Positions 7,822-16,938 of a stretch of 64,000 bases of DNA are shown here, in pieces; position 1 is the first letter of the stretch, and each line of letters starts with the position of its first letter. The stretch spans positions 186,001 through 250,000 of the forward strand of contig NZ_BDDE01000015.1 in assembly GCF_008327685.1 (NCBI RefSeq), in the 5' to 3' direction. This DNA is from Actinomadura sp. K4S16 (GTDB lineage Bacteria; Actinomycetota; Actinomycetes; Streptosporangiales; Streptosporangiaceae). The notes under the pieces were generated by a model that saw only the letters and a list, made by a program, of their open reading frames with translations, was not told the DNA's origin and did no database searches. The position numbers and the translations under genes were made by a program.

Positions 7822-9360
7822 ATGACCGTGGGACACACCCGGCGCTGGCTGGGGCTGGGGGCGCTGGCGCTGAGCATGCTCGCGCTCGGGTTCGACATGA
7901 CGATCCTCAACGTGGCGCTGACCACGCTGTCGGAGCGGCTGCACGCGAGCACCAGCGCGCTGCAGTGGATCGTGGACTCCTACCTGCTGGTGTTCGGGGC
8001 GCTGCTGCTCCCGGCCGGGCTGCTCGGCGACCGGTTCGGCCGCAAGCGGCTGCTGCTGGCCGGCCTCGCGGTCTTCGGCACCGCCTCGCTCGCCGGTGCG
8101 TTCGCGGACGGCTCCGGCGGAGTCATCGCGGCCCGCGCGTTCATGGGCCTCGGCGCGGCGATCGTGACCCCGCTGTCGATGTCGATGCTGCCCGCGATCT
8201 TCCCCCCGCACGAGCGCACCCGCGCGGTCGCGGTCTGGTCCTCGGCGATGGCGCTCGGGCTGCCGCTCGGCCCGCTGCTCGGCGGCTGGCTCCTGGAGAA
8301 CTTCCGGTGGGGCTCCATCTTCCTGGTCAACGTGCCGGTCGTGCTGGTCGGCGGCATCGCGGTGGCGCTGCTCCTGCCCGAGACGCGGGACCCGGCCGCG
8401 CCGCGGGTCGACGGGATCGGCGCGCTGCTGTCGATGGCAGGGGTCGTCGCGCTCGTGTACGGGGTCATCGAGGCCCCCGTGCGGGGCTGGAGCGACGCGG
8501 TGGTGCTGCTCTCGTTCGCGCTCGCGGCCGTCCTGCTGGCCGGGTTCGTCCTGTGGGAGCGGCGTGCCGCCGAGCCCCTGTTGGACGTGGCCCTCTTCCG
8601 CAACCCCGCCTTCACATGGGCGATGGTCGCCGCCGTCGCCGCGAACCTGATGATGGGCGGGGCGCTGTTCGTCCTGCCGCAGTACCTGGAGGCCGTCCAG
8701 GGCAACGACGTCCTCGCCACCGGCGTGAGGCTGATGCCGATGCTGCTCGGCCTGCTCGCCGGCGGGGTCGTCACCGACCGCGTCGCGCACCGCGCCGGGC
8801 ACAAGCCGATCCTCGTCACCGGGCTGCTCGTGCTCGCGGCGGGCTTCGGGTGGGGCGCGCTCACCGGGGCGGGGGACGGCTACCCCGCCACCGTCCCGTG
8901 GCTGCTCGTCGTCGGCCTCGGCTGCGGGCTGACCATCGTCCCGGCGATGGACGCGGTCCTCGCCGCCCTGCCGCCCGCCCAGGCGGGGCGCGGCTCGGGC
9001 CTCGTGCAGACGCTGCGCCAGACGGGCGGGACGCTCGGCGTCGCCGGCCTCGGCAGCCTGCTGTCGGCGCTCTACCGGGACCGCGTCTCCACCGGCGGGC
9101 TGCCTCCCGACGCGGCCGCCGCGGCGCGCGACTCCATCGGCGGGGCGGTCGCCGTCGCCGGGCGGCTGGACGACGGGGGGCTGCTCGCCTCGGCCCGCGC
9201 CGCGTACGTCCACGGCATGGACGCGGTGTTCGCCGCGTGCGGTGCCGCCGCCGTCGTGGCGGCACTGCTCCTGTGGCTCTTCCAGCCCGCGCGGGGACGC
9301 GAGGATGCGGCCTCCGCCGCGGATGCAGGACAATCGGAGCATGAGCACGCCGTCCCGTGA
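7822..9360 (+). CDS. MFS exporter, DHA2 (14-TM) drug-resistance family
   Basis: Proton-driven efflux permease in the cytoplasmic membrane, 512 residues. The N-terminal helix carries LGFDMTILNVAL, and the loop after the second helix holds GDRFGRKR, the MFS motif A. The motif-C-like segment is GLPLGPLLGGWL after TM4. About 14 hydrophobic segments are visible, as in the EmrB/QacA group. ATG 7822 follows AAGGTGGA at correct spacing; ATG 7807 has no Shine-Dalgarno sequence. The stop overlaps the following tetR gene by 20 bp, so the two are co-translated. The substrate is unknown; an antibiotic or dye-like compound is typical of the family. Confidence 0.92.
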   Translation: MTVGHTRRWLGLGALALSMLALGFDMTILNVALTTLSERLHASTSALQWIVDSYLLVFGALLLPAGLLGDRFGRKRLLLAGLAVFGTASLAGAFADGSGGVIAARAFMGLGAAIVTPLSMSMLPAIFPPHERTRAVAVWSSAMALGLPLGPLLGGWLLENFRWGSIFLVNVPVVLVGGIAVALLLPETRDPAAPRVDGIGALLSMAGVVALVYGVIEAPVRGWSDAVVLLSFALAAVLLAGFVLWERRAAEPLLDVALFRNPAFTWAMVAAVAANLMMGGALFVLPQYLEAVQGNDVLATGVRLMPMLLGLLAGGVVTDRVAHRAGHKPILVTGLLVLAAGFGWGALTGAGDGYPATVPWLLVVGLGCGLTIVPAMDAVLAALPPAQAGRGSGLVQTLRQTGGTLGVAGLGSLLSALYRDRVSTGGLPPDAAAAARDSIGGAVAVAGRLDDGGLLASARAAYVHGMDAVFAACGAAAVVAALLLWLFQPARGREDAASAADAGQSEHEHAVP

Positions 9361-9982
9361 GCACCCGATCGACCGGCTGGAGGACCGGCTCGCCCGGCTG
9401 CCGCTGCGGGAGCGCAAGAAGCTGCGGACCCGCAGGGCGATCCAGGACCACGCCCTCCGCCTCTTCAGCGAGCGGGGGTACGACGAGACGACCGTGGAGC
9501 AGATCGCCGCGGCGGCCGAGATCTCGCCGAGCACCTTCTTCCGCTACTTCCCCACCAAGGAGGACGTGGTCGTCACCGACGAGTACGACCCGATCATGGC
9601 GGAGGTCATGCGGGGCCAGCCGGCCGGGCTGTCCCCCATCGAGGCGCTGCGCGCCACGCTCCGCGAGCTGCTCCCGCTCATGTACGAAGCCGACCTGGAC
9701 ACGGTCAACGCCCGGATGCGGCTCACCTCCCGGGTCCCTTCGCTGCGCGCCCGCACGTTCGAGTCGATGCGCGAGGGCACCCACGCCATGCTGACCGAGG
9801 TCGTCGGCCACCGCACGGGGCGGCGGCCCGACGACCCGGAGGTGGAGACCTTCACCTGGGCCGTCATCGGGGTGCTCCAGGCGGCCCTCTACCGGTGGAT
9901 GGAAGGACGCGCGGCGACCGAGGAGCTCCCCGGGCTCATCGACCACAACCTGGAGTTCCTCGGCCGCGGCTGCCCCCTGTGA
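9341..9982 (+). CDS. TetR/AcrR family transcriptional regulator
   Basis: A 213-residue one-component regulator. The N-terminal HTH region (about residues 25-75) reads RAIQDHALRLFSERGYDETT, then AAAAEISPSTFFRYFPTKED, the standard TetR DNA-binding signature. The C-terminal ligand domain is helical and unassigned. ATG 9341 sits inside the end of the MFS gene with a modest GGAG. Its position at the end of the exporter operon suggests that it represses the operon through the inverted repeat at 7771-7791 and responds to an exporter substrate. Confidence 0.92.
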   Translation: MSTPSREHPIDRLEDRLARLPLRERKKLRTRRAIQDHALRLFSERGYDETTVEQIAAAAEISPSTFFRYFPTKEDVVVTDEYDPIMAEVMRGQPAGLSPIEALRATLRELLPLMYEADLDTVNARMRLTSRVPSLRARTFESMREGTHAMLTEVVGHRTGRRPDDPEVETFTWAVIGVLQAALYRWMEGRAATEELPGLIDHNLEFLGRGCPL

Positions 9983-10003
9983 GCCGGCGGCCCGCTGCGC
10001 GGG

Positions 10004-11176
10004 TCAGCGGGCCAGGGAGGCGGCCATTCGGGGGCTGACTCGGACGGCGCCGCGCATGTTGCGGGTGTAGACGTTCTGCACCTGCACCACGGTGCCGGTC
10101 CGCGGGGCCGCCAGCATCTTGCCCTGGCCCAGGTAGAGGGCGATGTGGGAGATGTAGCCGGGCGCGGTCGGGTCGTTGGCCCAGATGAGCATGTCGCCCG
10201 GCTCGGCCTTGCTGTAGGGGACGACCCAGCCGGCGCGGGCCTGGTCGGCGGCGACGCGCGGGAGCCGGATGCCCGCCCTGGCGAACGCGTACTGCATCAG
10301 GCCGGAGCAGTCGTAGCCGCCCTCGGCCTCGGACTCGCCGCCCCACACGTACGGCCAGCCGAGCCGGGTGTAGGCCGCCTTGATCACCGTGCGGACCTGG
10401 CTCGCCGTCATGACCTGGCCGCCCGCGGCCGGCACGTTCCCGGCCCGCGGGAAGTCGATCTCCGGGTTCACCGCGACGGCCTTGGCGTGCTTCGGCAGCA
10501 CCTTGCGCAGCTTCTTGATGAACGTCTTCGGCGCGGTCTTCGGGACGCTGATCAGCATGGCGTTGCCGGTCGGCATCCCGAGGGCCTGCGCGGTGGTGTG
10601 CGAGATGACCGCGTCGACGTCGCTGATGCCCATCGTCGCGTACGCGCCCACCCGCAGCTGCGACTGGTGCTGCTTGCCGCCGACGGGCACCTGGCTGCCG
10701 AGCTTGACGCCGCCGTCGCTGCCCATCGTGAACGAGATGGCGACGTCGCCGGAGGCCACGTTGCGCCAGAGGGCGTCCGACTTGGCGGTCGGCTTCGGGG
10801 TGTAGTTGCGGAACGTGGACGGGTCGACGCCCATCAGGCCGACACGCTTGCCCGCGACCATGCCCTGCACCGCGTCCACGACCTCGACGCCCTTCACGCC
10901 CTTGGCGCCGCGGATCTTCTGGACGAACTCCGGCGAGAGCGTGGAAGGGGCCGCCACGAGGACGTGCGGGGTGAGCCGCCTGCCGAGCGGCGCGACCGCG
11001 CCGGGCGACAGGCCGGTGCTGCCGGAGGCGGCGACGAAGCGGGCGCGCTGCTCGCCGCGCGGCCGGTCCGGCGGGCCGTCGTCGTGCGCGACGAGGACGG
11101 CGACGTTGGCCGCGAGCGTCGTCAGCACGGAGACGCCGATGATCGTCGGAAGGATCCGGCGGTTCGGCTTGCCCAC
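10004..11176 (-). CDS. NlpC/P60 peptidase with MacB-like N-terminal domain
   Basis: Predicted secreted or membrane-anchored peptidoglycan endopeptidase, 390 residues. A single N-terminal hydrophobic helix (PTIIGVSVLTTLAANVAVLV) is an uncleaved anchor or signal. The C-terminal 130 residues hold the catalytic Cys in YDCSGLMQYAF and the His in GYISHIALYLG, the NlpC/P60 pair that cuts stem peptides. The roughly 190 residues between (with VDAVQGMVAGKRVGLMGVD and LGMPTGNAMLI) look like the periplasmic domain of FtsX/MacB-type ABC permeases, an uncommon pairing. The GTG start follows GAGGGAG at eight bases. No ABC genes adjoin it. Confidence 0.88.
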   Translation of the reverse strand: MGKPNRRILPTIIGVSVLTTLAANVAVLVAHDDGPPDRPRGEQRARFVAASGSTGLSPGAVAPLGRRLTPHVLVAAPSTLSPEFVQKIRGAKGVKGVEVVDAVQGMVAGKRVGLMGVDPSTFRNYTPKPTAKSDALWRNVASGDVAISFTMGSDGGVKLGSQVPVGGKQHQSQLRVGAYATMGISDVDAVISHTTAQALGMPTGNAMLISVPKTAPKTFIKKLRKVLPKHAKAVAVNPEIDFPRAGNVPAAGGQVMTASQVRTVIKAAYTRLGWPYVWGGESEAEGGYDCSGLMQYAFARAGIRLPRVAADQARAGWVVPYSKAEPGDMLIWANDPTAPGYISHIALYLGQGKMLAAPRTGTVVQVQNVYTRNMRGAVRVSPRMAASLAR

Positions 11177-11386
11177 TGGCACACTCCCTCGATGTCGCCT
11201 CGCGCCGGGTCCCTGACCGCGCACAGGACACGACTATGACTCAGATGGTCGGCCACCGTCCAGATACCCGGGGCGCCACCGGTCAGCCTCGTCCGCTCGG
11301 CTCCATTGGGTCAGGCACGTTCCAGTTACTCAGTAGTAACAGCCTGCCCGGCTGAGATCAAGGTCACGTTGCCATAAAGTGGATCG

Positions 11387-13372
11387 TCAGTCCAATTGCC
11401 CACGTAGTTCGCGGTTCAGGTCCGCCTGGGTCGTGACGGGCAGCCGGCAGACGAACCCGCGGCAGACGTACGCCGCCGGCTCTCCCTCCACCAGTCCCCG
11501 CCCCTCCAGCAGGGGAACGCCCTCGGCGTCCGGCGGGCCGACGCTCACCACCGCGCCCGGCGCGACGGCCATGAGGGCCGTGCGGTGCAGCGCGCGGGTG
11601 CGCACGTCCTCCGGATCGCCGATCACCGCGATCTCGACCGGGCCCGCCGCGCGCGCCTCCGCGACCGCGAGGCCCCAGCCCGCGAACCGCGCGTGCTCGT
11701 CGGCGAGCGTGCCCGCCGGCGCCAGCGCGTCCTCCGCCGCCTGCCGGTGCCAGTCGGACCCGGTCAGCGCGGCGAACGACAGCAGCGCCCCGGCCGCCGC
11801 GAACTGCCCCGACGGCGTCGCGTTGTCGGTCGGGTCCTGGGGGCGCCGGAACAGCCGCTCGGCGTCGTCGGCCGTGTCGTAGAAGCCGCCGGACCCGTCG
11901 GCGAACCGTTCGAGGACGGTGTTCAGCAGTTCGCCGGCCAGCCGCACGTGGTGCGGGTCGCCGGTGACCGCGTGCAGGGCGAGCAGGCCCTCGGCCACGT
12001 CGGCGTAGTCCTCCAGGACGCCGGCGTTCGCCCCGGCCGCCCCGTCCTTGGACGTGCGCGCCAGCCGCCCGTCCCGGAGGTGGACCTCCCCCAGCAGCCG
12101 CACGACCTCCTCGGCCGCCCGGACGAGATCCGGCCGGTCGAACAGCGCGCCGCACTCGGCCAGCGCCGCGACGGCGAGCCCGTTCCACGCCGCCACCACC
12201 TTGTCGTCCCGCGCCGGAGGGATCCGCTGCGCGCGCGCCGCCAGCAGCGCGGTCCGCACGCGCTCGTACCGCTCGACGTCATCGGGGTCGCTCAGGAGCT
12301 GCAGGACGGACGCGCCGTGCTCGAACGTCCCGGTCACCTCGAACAGGCGCTCGGCGAACGCGCCGTCCTCGTCCCCGAGCACCTCCCGCAACTGCTCGGG
12401 CGTCCACACGTAGTACTTGCCCTCGACGCCCTCGCTGTCGGCGTCCAGCGCCGACGCGAGCCCGCCCTGGTCGGTGCGCAGGTCGCGCAGCATCCAGTCG
12501 CACGTCTCCAGGGCGACCCGCCGCGCGGACGGGTTCCCCGTCAGCCGCCACCAGTGCGCGTAGACCCGCGCCAGCAGGGCGTTGTCGTAGAGCATCTTCT
12601 CGAAGTGCGGGACGACCCATCCCACGTCGACCGAGTACCGCGCGAACCCGCCGCCGAGCTGGTCGTACATGCCCCCGCGGGCCATCGCCTCCAGCGTGCC
12701 GGACGCCATCGCCAGCGACTCCTCGTCGCCCGTGCGCGCGTGATGGCGCAGCAGGAACTCCAGGACCATCGACGGCGGGAACTTCGGGGCGCCCCCGAAC
12801 CCGCCGCGCGCCGCGTCGTAGGAGCGCGCGAGCACCTTCACCGCGTGCGCGAGCACCCGGTCGCCGGGCGCCTCCGACCCGCCGAGGCCGGACCCGCGCG
12901 AGGTCAGGGCGTCGACGACCTGCTGCCCCTGCCGGGCGACGTCGTCGCGCTGCTCCGTCCACGCCTTGTGGACGGCCTGCAACAGCGCCCGGAACTGCGC
13001 TCGCGGGAAGTACGTCCCGCAGTAGAACGGGTGCCCCTCCGGAGTCATGAACACCGTCATCGGCCAGCCGCCCTGGCCCGTCATGGCCTGGGTCGCCTCC
13101 ATGTAGACGGCGTCGATGTCCGGCCGCTCCTCCCGGTCGACCTTGACGTTCACGAACAGCTCGTTCATGGCCCGGGCCGTCTCGCCGTCCTCGAAGGACT
13201 CGTGGGCCATCACGTGGCACCAGTGGCAGGCGGCGTATCCGACGGAGAGCAGGACGGGGACGTCGCGCCGCCGTGCCTCGGCGAACGCCTCGTCGCTCCA
13301 CTCCCACCACTCCACCGGGTTCCCGGCGTGCTGGAGCAGGTACGGGCTGGTCGCGTCCTTGAGCCGGTTCAT
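11387..13372 (-). CDS. YyaL/spermatogenesis-associated-20-like thioredoxin protein
   Basis: A 661-residue cytoplasmic protein of the DUF255 family. The N-terminal 160 residues form a thioredoxin-like domain opening MNRLKDATSPYLLQHA-NPV, with the CHWC redox motif near residue 50. The remainder is an (alpha/alpha)6-barrel-like region related to N-acylglucosamine 2-epimerase, with FEKMLYDNALL and ALDADSEGVEGKYYVWT. The family is widely conserved but its reaction is unproven. Length is normal. It is a stand-alone gene. The ATG is preceded by GGGGG only. Confidence 0.9.
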   Translation of the reverse strand: MNRLKDATSPYLLQHAGNPVEWWEWSDEAFAEARRRDVPVLLSVGYAACHWCHVMAHESFEDGETARAMNELFVNVKVDREERPDIDAVYMEATQAMTGQGGWPMTVFMTPEGHPFYCGTYFPRAQFRALLQAVHKAWTEQRDDVARQGQQVVDALTSRGSGLGGSEAPGDRVLAHAVKVLARSYDAARGGFGGAPKFPPSMVLEFLLRHHARTGDEESLAMASGTLEAMARGGMYDQLGGGFARYSVDVGWVVPHFEKMLYDNALLARVYAHWWRLTGNPSARRVALETCDWMLRDLRTDQGGLASALDADSEGVEGKYYVWTPEQLREVLGDEDGAFAERLFEVTGTFEHGASVLQLLSDPDDVERYERVRTALLAARAQRIPPARDDKVVAAWNGLAVAALAECGALFDRPDLVRAAEEVVRLLGEVHLRDGRLARTSKDGAAGANAGVLEDYADVAEGLLALHAVTGDPHHVRLAGELLNTVLERFADGSGGFYDTADDAERLFRRPQDPTDNATPSGQFAAAGALLSFAALTGSDWHRQAAEDALAPAGTLADEHARFAGWGLAVAEARAAGPVEIAVIGDPEDVRTRALHRTALMAVAPGAVVSVGPPDAEGVPLLEGRGLVEGEPAAYVCRGFVCRLPVTTQADLNRELRGQLD

Positions 13373-13403
13373 GCCCCCGATCCTGCCCGATCCGGCCGCC
13401 GCC

Positions 13404-14777
13404 TCACTCCCCCCGCGCCCGCGCGGCGAGGCCGGCGAGCGCGGACTCGACGGCGCGGTGGAAGGTGGGGTAGGCGTAGATCATCTCGCGGAGGGCGGCG
13501 GTCGGGGTCTCGGTGTGGACCGCCACGGCCAGGAAGCCGAGGACCTCCCCGCCTGACGGGCCCGCCGCAGTGGCGCCGACCAGCGTGCCCCACTCGGTGT
13601 CCTCCACGAGCTTGATGAAGCCGTCGTTGCCGGCCTTGTGGATCCAGCCGCGGGTCGACTCCGGGATCGGCGCCACCGCCGTGCGGACGGGAAGGTTCTG
13701 GTCGCGGGCCTGGGCCTCGGTGAGGCCGACCGACGCGATCTCGGGATCGGTGAAGGTGACGCGGGGCACGGCGCGGTAGGCCGCGGGCGGCCCCTCCTCG
13801 CCGAGGACGTCCCGGACGGCGACGGCCGCCTGGTACATGGAGACGTGCGTGAACGCGCCCATGCCGGTGATGTCGCCGATCGCCCACACGCCGTCGGCGG
13901 CGCGCATGCGGCCGTCCACGGCGATCCGGCGGGCGTTCTCGTCCAGGCCGACGGCGCCGAGACCGAGCCCCTTCAGGTTCGGGCGGCGGCCGGTCGCGAC
14001 GAGGAGGCGGTCGGCGGCGAGCTCCCCGTCGCCGAGCCGCATCGTGAACTCGGCTCCGTCGTGGGCGACGCGGCTGACGTTCACGCCGGTGCGCACACCG
14101 ATGCCCTCGCGTTCGAAGACCTCGCGCAGCAGGGCGCTCGACTCCGGCTCGTCGTTGATGAGAAGGCGGTCCGCCGCCTCGACGATGGTGACGCGGCTGC
14201 CGAAGCGGGAGAAGACCTGCGCCATCTCCACGCCGACCACGCCGCCGCCGAGGACGAGGAGCGACTCGGGGGCCTCGGGGGCCTGGACGGCTTCGCGGTT
14301 CGTCCAGTAGGGGGTGTCCGCGAGACCGTCGACCGGCGGGGCCGTGGGAGAAGTGCCGGTGTTGAGCACGATGCCGCGGCGGGCGTGGAAGACCTGGCCG
14401 CCGGCGGTGACCTCGCGGGGTGCGGTGATGCGGCCCTCGCCGCGCACCAGGCGCACGCCCTTGCCGGTGAGGCGGTCGGCGGCGGCCTTGTCGTCCCACG
14501 AGTCGGTCGCCTCGTCGCGGATCCTGGCGGCCACCGGCCCCCAGTCGGGCCGGACGGACGCCTCGCCCGCCATGCCGGGGACGCGCTCGGCCTCGGCGAC
14601 CAGGCCCGCGGCGCGCACCATCATCTTGGTGGGGACGCAGGCGTAGTACGGGCACTCCCCGCCGACCAGCCGCGACTCCACGCCGACGACCGAGAGGCCC
14701 GCCTCGGCGAGCCGCCCCGCGGCGTCCTCTCCCCCGGGCCCGAGACCGATCACCACGACATCGACTTCGTCAGCCAT
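13404..14777 (-). CDS. Pyridine nucleotide-disulfide oxidoreductase, class I
   Basis: A 457-residue FAD flavoprotein of the lipoamide dehydrogenase / mercuric reductase family. The FAD Rossmann motif VVIGLGPGGEDAAGRLAEAG lies at the N-terminus. The redox-active disulfide is CPYYAC in GGECPYYACVPTK, a C-x4-C spacing with an unusual insert. The NAD(P) motif LGGGVVGVEMAQVF and the second FAD motif WAIGDITG follow. The C-terminal dimer domain has FHRAVESAL in place of the usual HAHPT..E sequence. ATG 14777 overlaps the rnz stop by eight bases, implying translational coupling. No lipoyl enzyme or merA partner is nearby, so the electron acceptor is unknown. Confidence 0.88.
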   Translation of the reverse strand: MADEVDVVVIGLGPGGEDAAGRLAEAGLSVVGVESRLVGGECPYYACVPTKMMVRAAGLVAEAERVPGMAGEASVRPDWGPVAARIRDEATDSWDDKAAADRLTGKGVRLVRGEGRITAPREVTAGGQVFHARRGIVLNTGTSPTAPPVDGLADTPYWTNREAVQAPEAPESLLVLGGGVVGVEMAQVFSRFGSRVTIVEAADRLLINDEPESSALLREVFEREGIGVRTGVNVSRVAHDGAEFTMRLGDGELAADRLLVATGRRPNLKGLGLGAVGLDENARRIAVDGRMRAADGVWAIGDITGMGAFTHVSMYQAAVAVRDVLGEEGPPAAYRAVPRVTFTDPEIASVGLTEAQARDQNLPVRTAVAPIPESTRGWIHKAGNDGFIKLVEDTEWGTLVGATAAGPSGGEVLGFLAVAVHTETPTAALREMIYAYPTFHRAVESALAGLAARARGE

Positions 14778-15738
14778 GCCCTGGGTCCTGCCCGGCATCC
14801 CGGCCCGTCAGACGGCGCGGCGGCAGCGGAATGCGGTCCAGGTCGTGGACCAGGGTGATGTCGCCGCCGAACGCGGCGGACGCCTCGGCCAGGAAGCGGT
14901 GCTCGTCGGCGGCGGGGTACCGCTCGGAGAAGTGGGTCAGGACGAGGCGGCGGACACCCGCCTCCGCCGCCACCTCGCCCGCCTGGGCGGCGGTCAGGTG
15001 CCCGTACTCGGCGGCCAGCCCGGCGTCCTCGTGCAGGAACGTGGACTCGATGACGAGCATGTCCACCCCGTCGGCCAGTTCCCGTACGCCGTCGCAGAGC
15101 CGGGTGTCCATGACGAACGCGGCCTTCTGCCCGGGACGGGTCACGCTGCACTCGGCCAGCGTGACGGTGCGGCCGTCGGGCGTGGTGACCCGCCCGTCCT
15201 CCTGGAGGCGGCGGATCAGCGGCCCCCGGACGCCGCGCGCGGCGAGCTCGTCCGGCAGCATCGTCACGCCGTCGGGCTCCTCCAGCCGGTACCCGTACGC
15301 CTCCACCGGGTGGGACAGCCGCCGGGCGACCAGGCTGAAAGGGGCGTCGCCGGTGTCGAGCGCCATCCGCTCCCCCGACACCGGGCGCTCGCGGACGACG
15401 TCGGTGTCCCGGAAGACGGCCGCGTTCCGCAGCCGCTCCCAGTAGAGCCGGCCGCTCGCCGGGAACGCCGCGTCCACCGGGTGCGCGACGCCGTCGCGGG
15501 CGATCCGCTGGACGATGCCCGGCACGCCGAGGCAGTGGTCGCCGTGGAAGTGCGTCACGCAGATCCAGTTCACGTCGTTCGCGGAGAGGCCCGCGTGCGT
15601 CATCTGCCGCTGCGTGCCCTCCCCCGGGTCGAACAGGACGCCCTGCCCGTCCCAGCGCAGCAGGTAGCCGTTGTGGTTGCGGGTCCTGGTGGGCACCGCG
15701 CTGGCGGAGCCGAGGACGGTGAGATCGCGCACGGACAT
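14770..15738 (-). CDS. rnz: Ribonuclease Z
   Basis: Endonuclease that trims tRNA 3' trailers, of the metallo-beta-lactamase fold. THFHGDHCLG (HxHxDH) supplies zinc ligands. LFDPGEGTQRQM near the N-terminus and LVLTHFSERY near the C-terminus are RNase Z signatures. With ATG 15738 the protein has 322 residues, normal for the short form; a GTG two codons later has a better-spaced G-rich Shine-Dalgarno. The gene overlaps the start of the downstream flavoprotein gene and is divergent from the PPOX gene. Actinobacterial tRNA genes often lack encoded CCA, so this enzyme should be needed for their maturation. Confidence 0.92.
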   Translation of the reverse strand: MSVRDLTVLGSASAVPTRTRNHNGYLLRWDGQGVLFDPGEGTQRQMTHAGLSANDVNWICVTHFHGDHCLGVPGIVQRIARDGVAHPVDAAFPASGRLYWERLRNAAVFRDTDVVRERPVSGERMALDTGDAPFSLVARRLSHPVEAYGYRLEEPDGVTMLPDELAARGVRGPLIRRLQEDGRVTTPDGRTVTLAECSVTRPGQKAAFVMDTRLCDGVRELADGVDMLVIESTFLHEDAGLAAEYGHLTAAQAGEVAAEAGVRRLVLTHFSERYPAADEHRFLAEASAAFGGDITLVHDLDRIPLPPRRLTGRDAGQDPGHG

Positions 15739-15817
15739 CCCCCCATGGTGCCGGGCGATGAGGCGGGCAAGCGCTTGGTTATTCTGTGCGCGATGCAGAC
15801 GATCCTGGGAGGGCCCG

Positions 15818-16294
15818 TTGGCCGGTAGCAAGCGCGACAAGATCAAGATGTCGCCGGAGGAAGTGGCGGACTACCTGGCCGCCAACTTCAAGGTGCAGGT
15901 CGCGACCGTCGGCAAGGACGGCGAGCCCCATCTGGTGACGATGTTCTACACGCTGTACGAGGGCAAGATCGCCTTCACCACGTACAAGTCGTCGCAGAAG
16001 GTGATCAACCTCCGCCGCGACCCCACCATGACGTGCCTGGTCGAGGACGGCGTCGAGTACAACGAACTGCGCGGCGTCGCCCTGTACGGGCGGGGCCTCG
16101 TCATCGAGGACCCCGAGCCCCGGTCCAAGGTCGGCATGGTCGTCGGCTCCCGCATGGCGGGCCTGCCCGTCCCGAAGCTGGGCGAGCCGGTCGACCCGGT
16201 GATCGCCGAGGGCATCGAGCAGGCGCTGTCCAAGCGCGTCCTCATCGTCATGGAGCCCGACCGGATCGTCAGCTGGGACCACGGCAAGATCTAG
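15818..16294 (+). CDS. PPOX class flavin/F420-dependent oxidoreductase
   Basis: A split-barrel flavin-binding protein of 158 residues in the pyridoxamine 5'-phosphate oxidase superfamily. The segments FKVQVATVGKDGEPHLVTMFY and IAFTTYKSSQKVINLRRDP are typical of actinobacterial PPOX proteins that bind FMN, FAD or F420. The substrate is unknown. The start is a TTG with GGGAGG six bases upstream; earlier ATG codons in this frame would run into the rnz promoter region. It is divergent from rnz across an 80-bp gap. Confidence 0.85.
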   Translation: MAGSKRDKIKMSPEEVADYLAANFKVQVATVGKDGEPHLVTMFYTLYEGKIAFTTYKSSQKVINLRRDPTMTCLVEDGVEYNELRGVALYGRGLVIEDPEPRSKVGMVVGSRMAGLPVPKLGEPVDPVIAEGIEQALSKRVLIVMEPDRIVSWDHGKI

Positions 16295-16314
16295 GGCGCT
16301 CCGGGCAGGGCCGA

Positions 16315-16878
16315 TCAGGCGGGGCGGATCAGTTCGGCGGCGCGGTCGAGGGCGGCGCGCTCGGCCGCGGCGTCGCCGCGGAGGCGGGCGGCGTCGGCTA
16401 TGCGGACGAACATGGCGGCCTGCCCGGCGACCGCGTCCAGCCCGCGCAGGATCTCCAGGGCCTGGCCGAAGAAGTTGATGGCCGCGACGGGGCGGTGCGC
16501 GCGCAGGTGGGCCTCGCCGAGGCTCTCCAGCGCGCGGGCGCGGGCGCGCTCGTCGGGCTCCGGCAGGGCGGCGAACTCGTCCGGCAGCGGGCCGAGCAGC
16601 CCGATCGCGCGGTCGAGGTCGCCGCTGCCGATCAGCGCCCGGGCGAGGTCGTGGCGCGCCGCCAGGACCGTGTGGGCGTCCCCCTCGCGCTCGGCGAGGC
16701 GCAGGGCCTCCTCCAGCGTCTCGGCGGCCTCCGCCCAGCGTTCCCCCTCCAGCAGGGCCAGCCCCTCGGCCGCCATCTCGCCCTCACCGATGACGGCGCC
16801 GGCGAGATGGCGGTCGAGGGCACGGCGAGCCTCCGCGGGCGGGAGACCGCGGTCGGCGTCATCGGAGTTCGCGCGCAC
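16315..16878 (-). CDS. TPR-like helical repeat protein
   Basis: A 187-residue, almost wholly helical soluble protein. Pairs of helices with TPR-like spacing are visible (LALLEGERWAEAAETLEEAL; ALESLGEAHLRAHRPVAAI; MFVRIADAARLRGDAAAE). Such repeats mediate protein-protein contacts; no enzymatic motif is present. GTG 16878 is chosen because GGGGAGGA lies eight bases upstream; a TTG at 16911 lacks a ribosome site. Its partner is unknown. It is convergent with the PPOX gene and sits downstream of the mca pair on the same strand. Confidence 0.7.
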   Translation of the reverse strand: MRANSDDADRGLPPAEARRALDRHLAGAVIGEGEMAAEGLALLEGERWAEAAETLEEALRLAEREGDAHTVLAARHDLARALIGSGDLDRAIGLLGPLPDEFAALPEPDERARARALESLGEAHLRAHRPVAAINFFGQALEILRGLDAVAGQAAMFVRIADAARLRGDAAAERAALDRAAELIRPA

Positions 16879-16938
16879 ACCGAGGGTCCTCCCCGGCGCG
16901 GCGGCGTCCAACCGGCGCGGGGCCGGGTCGGGGCCGGG

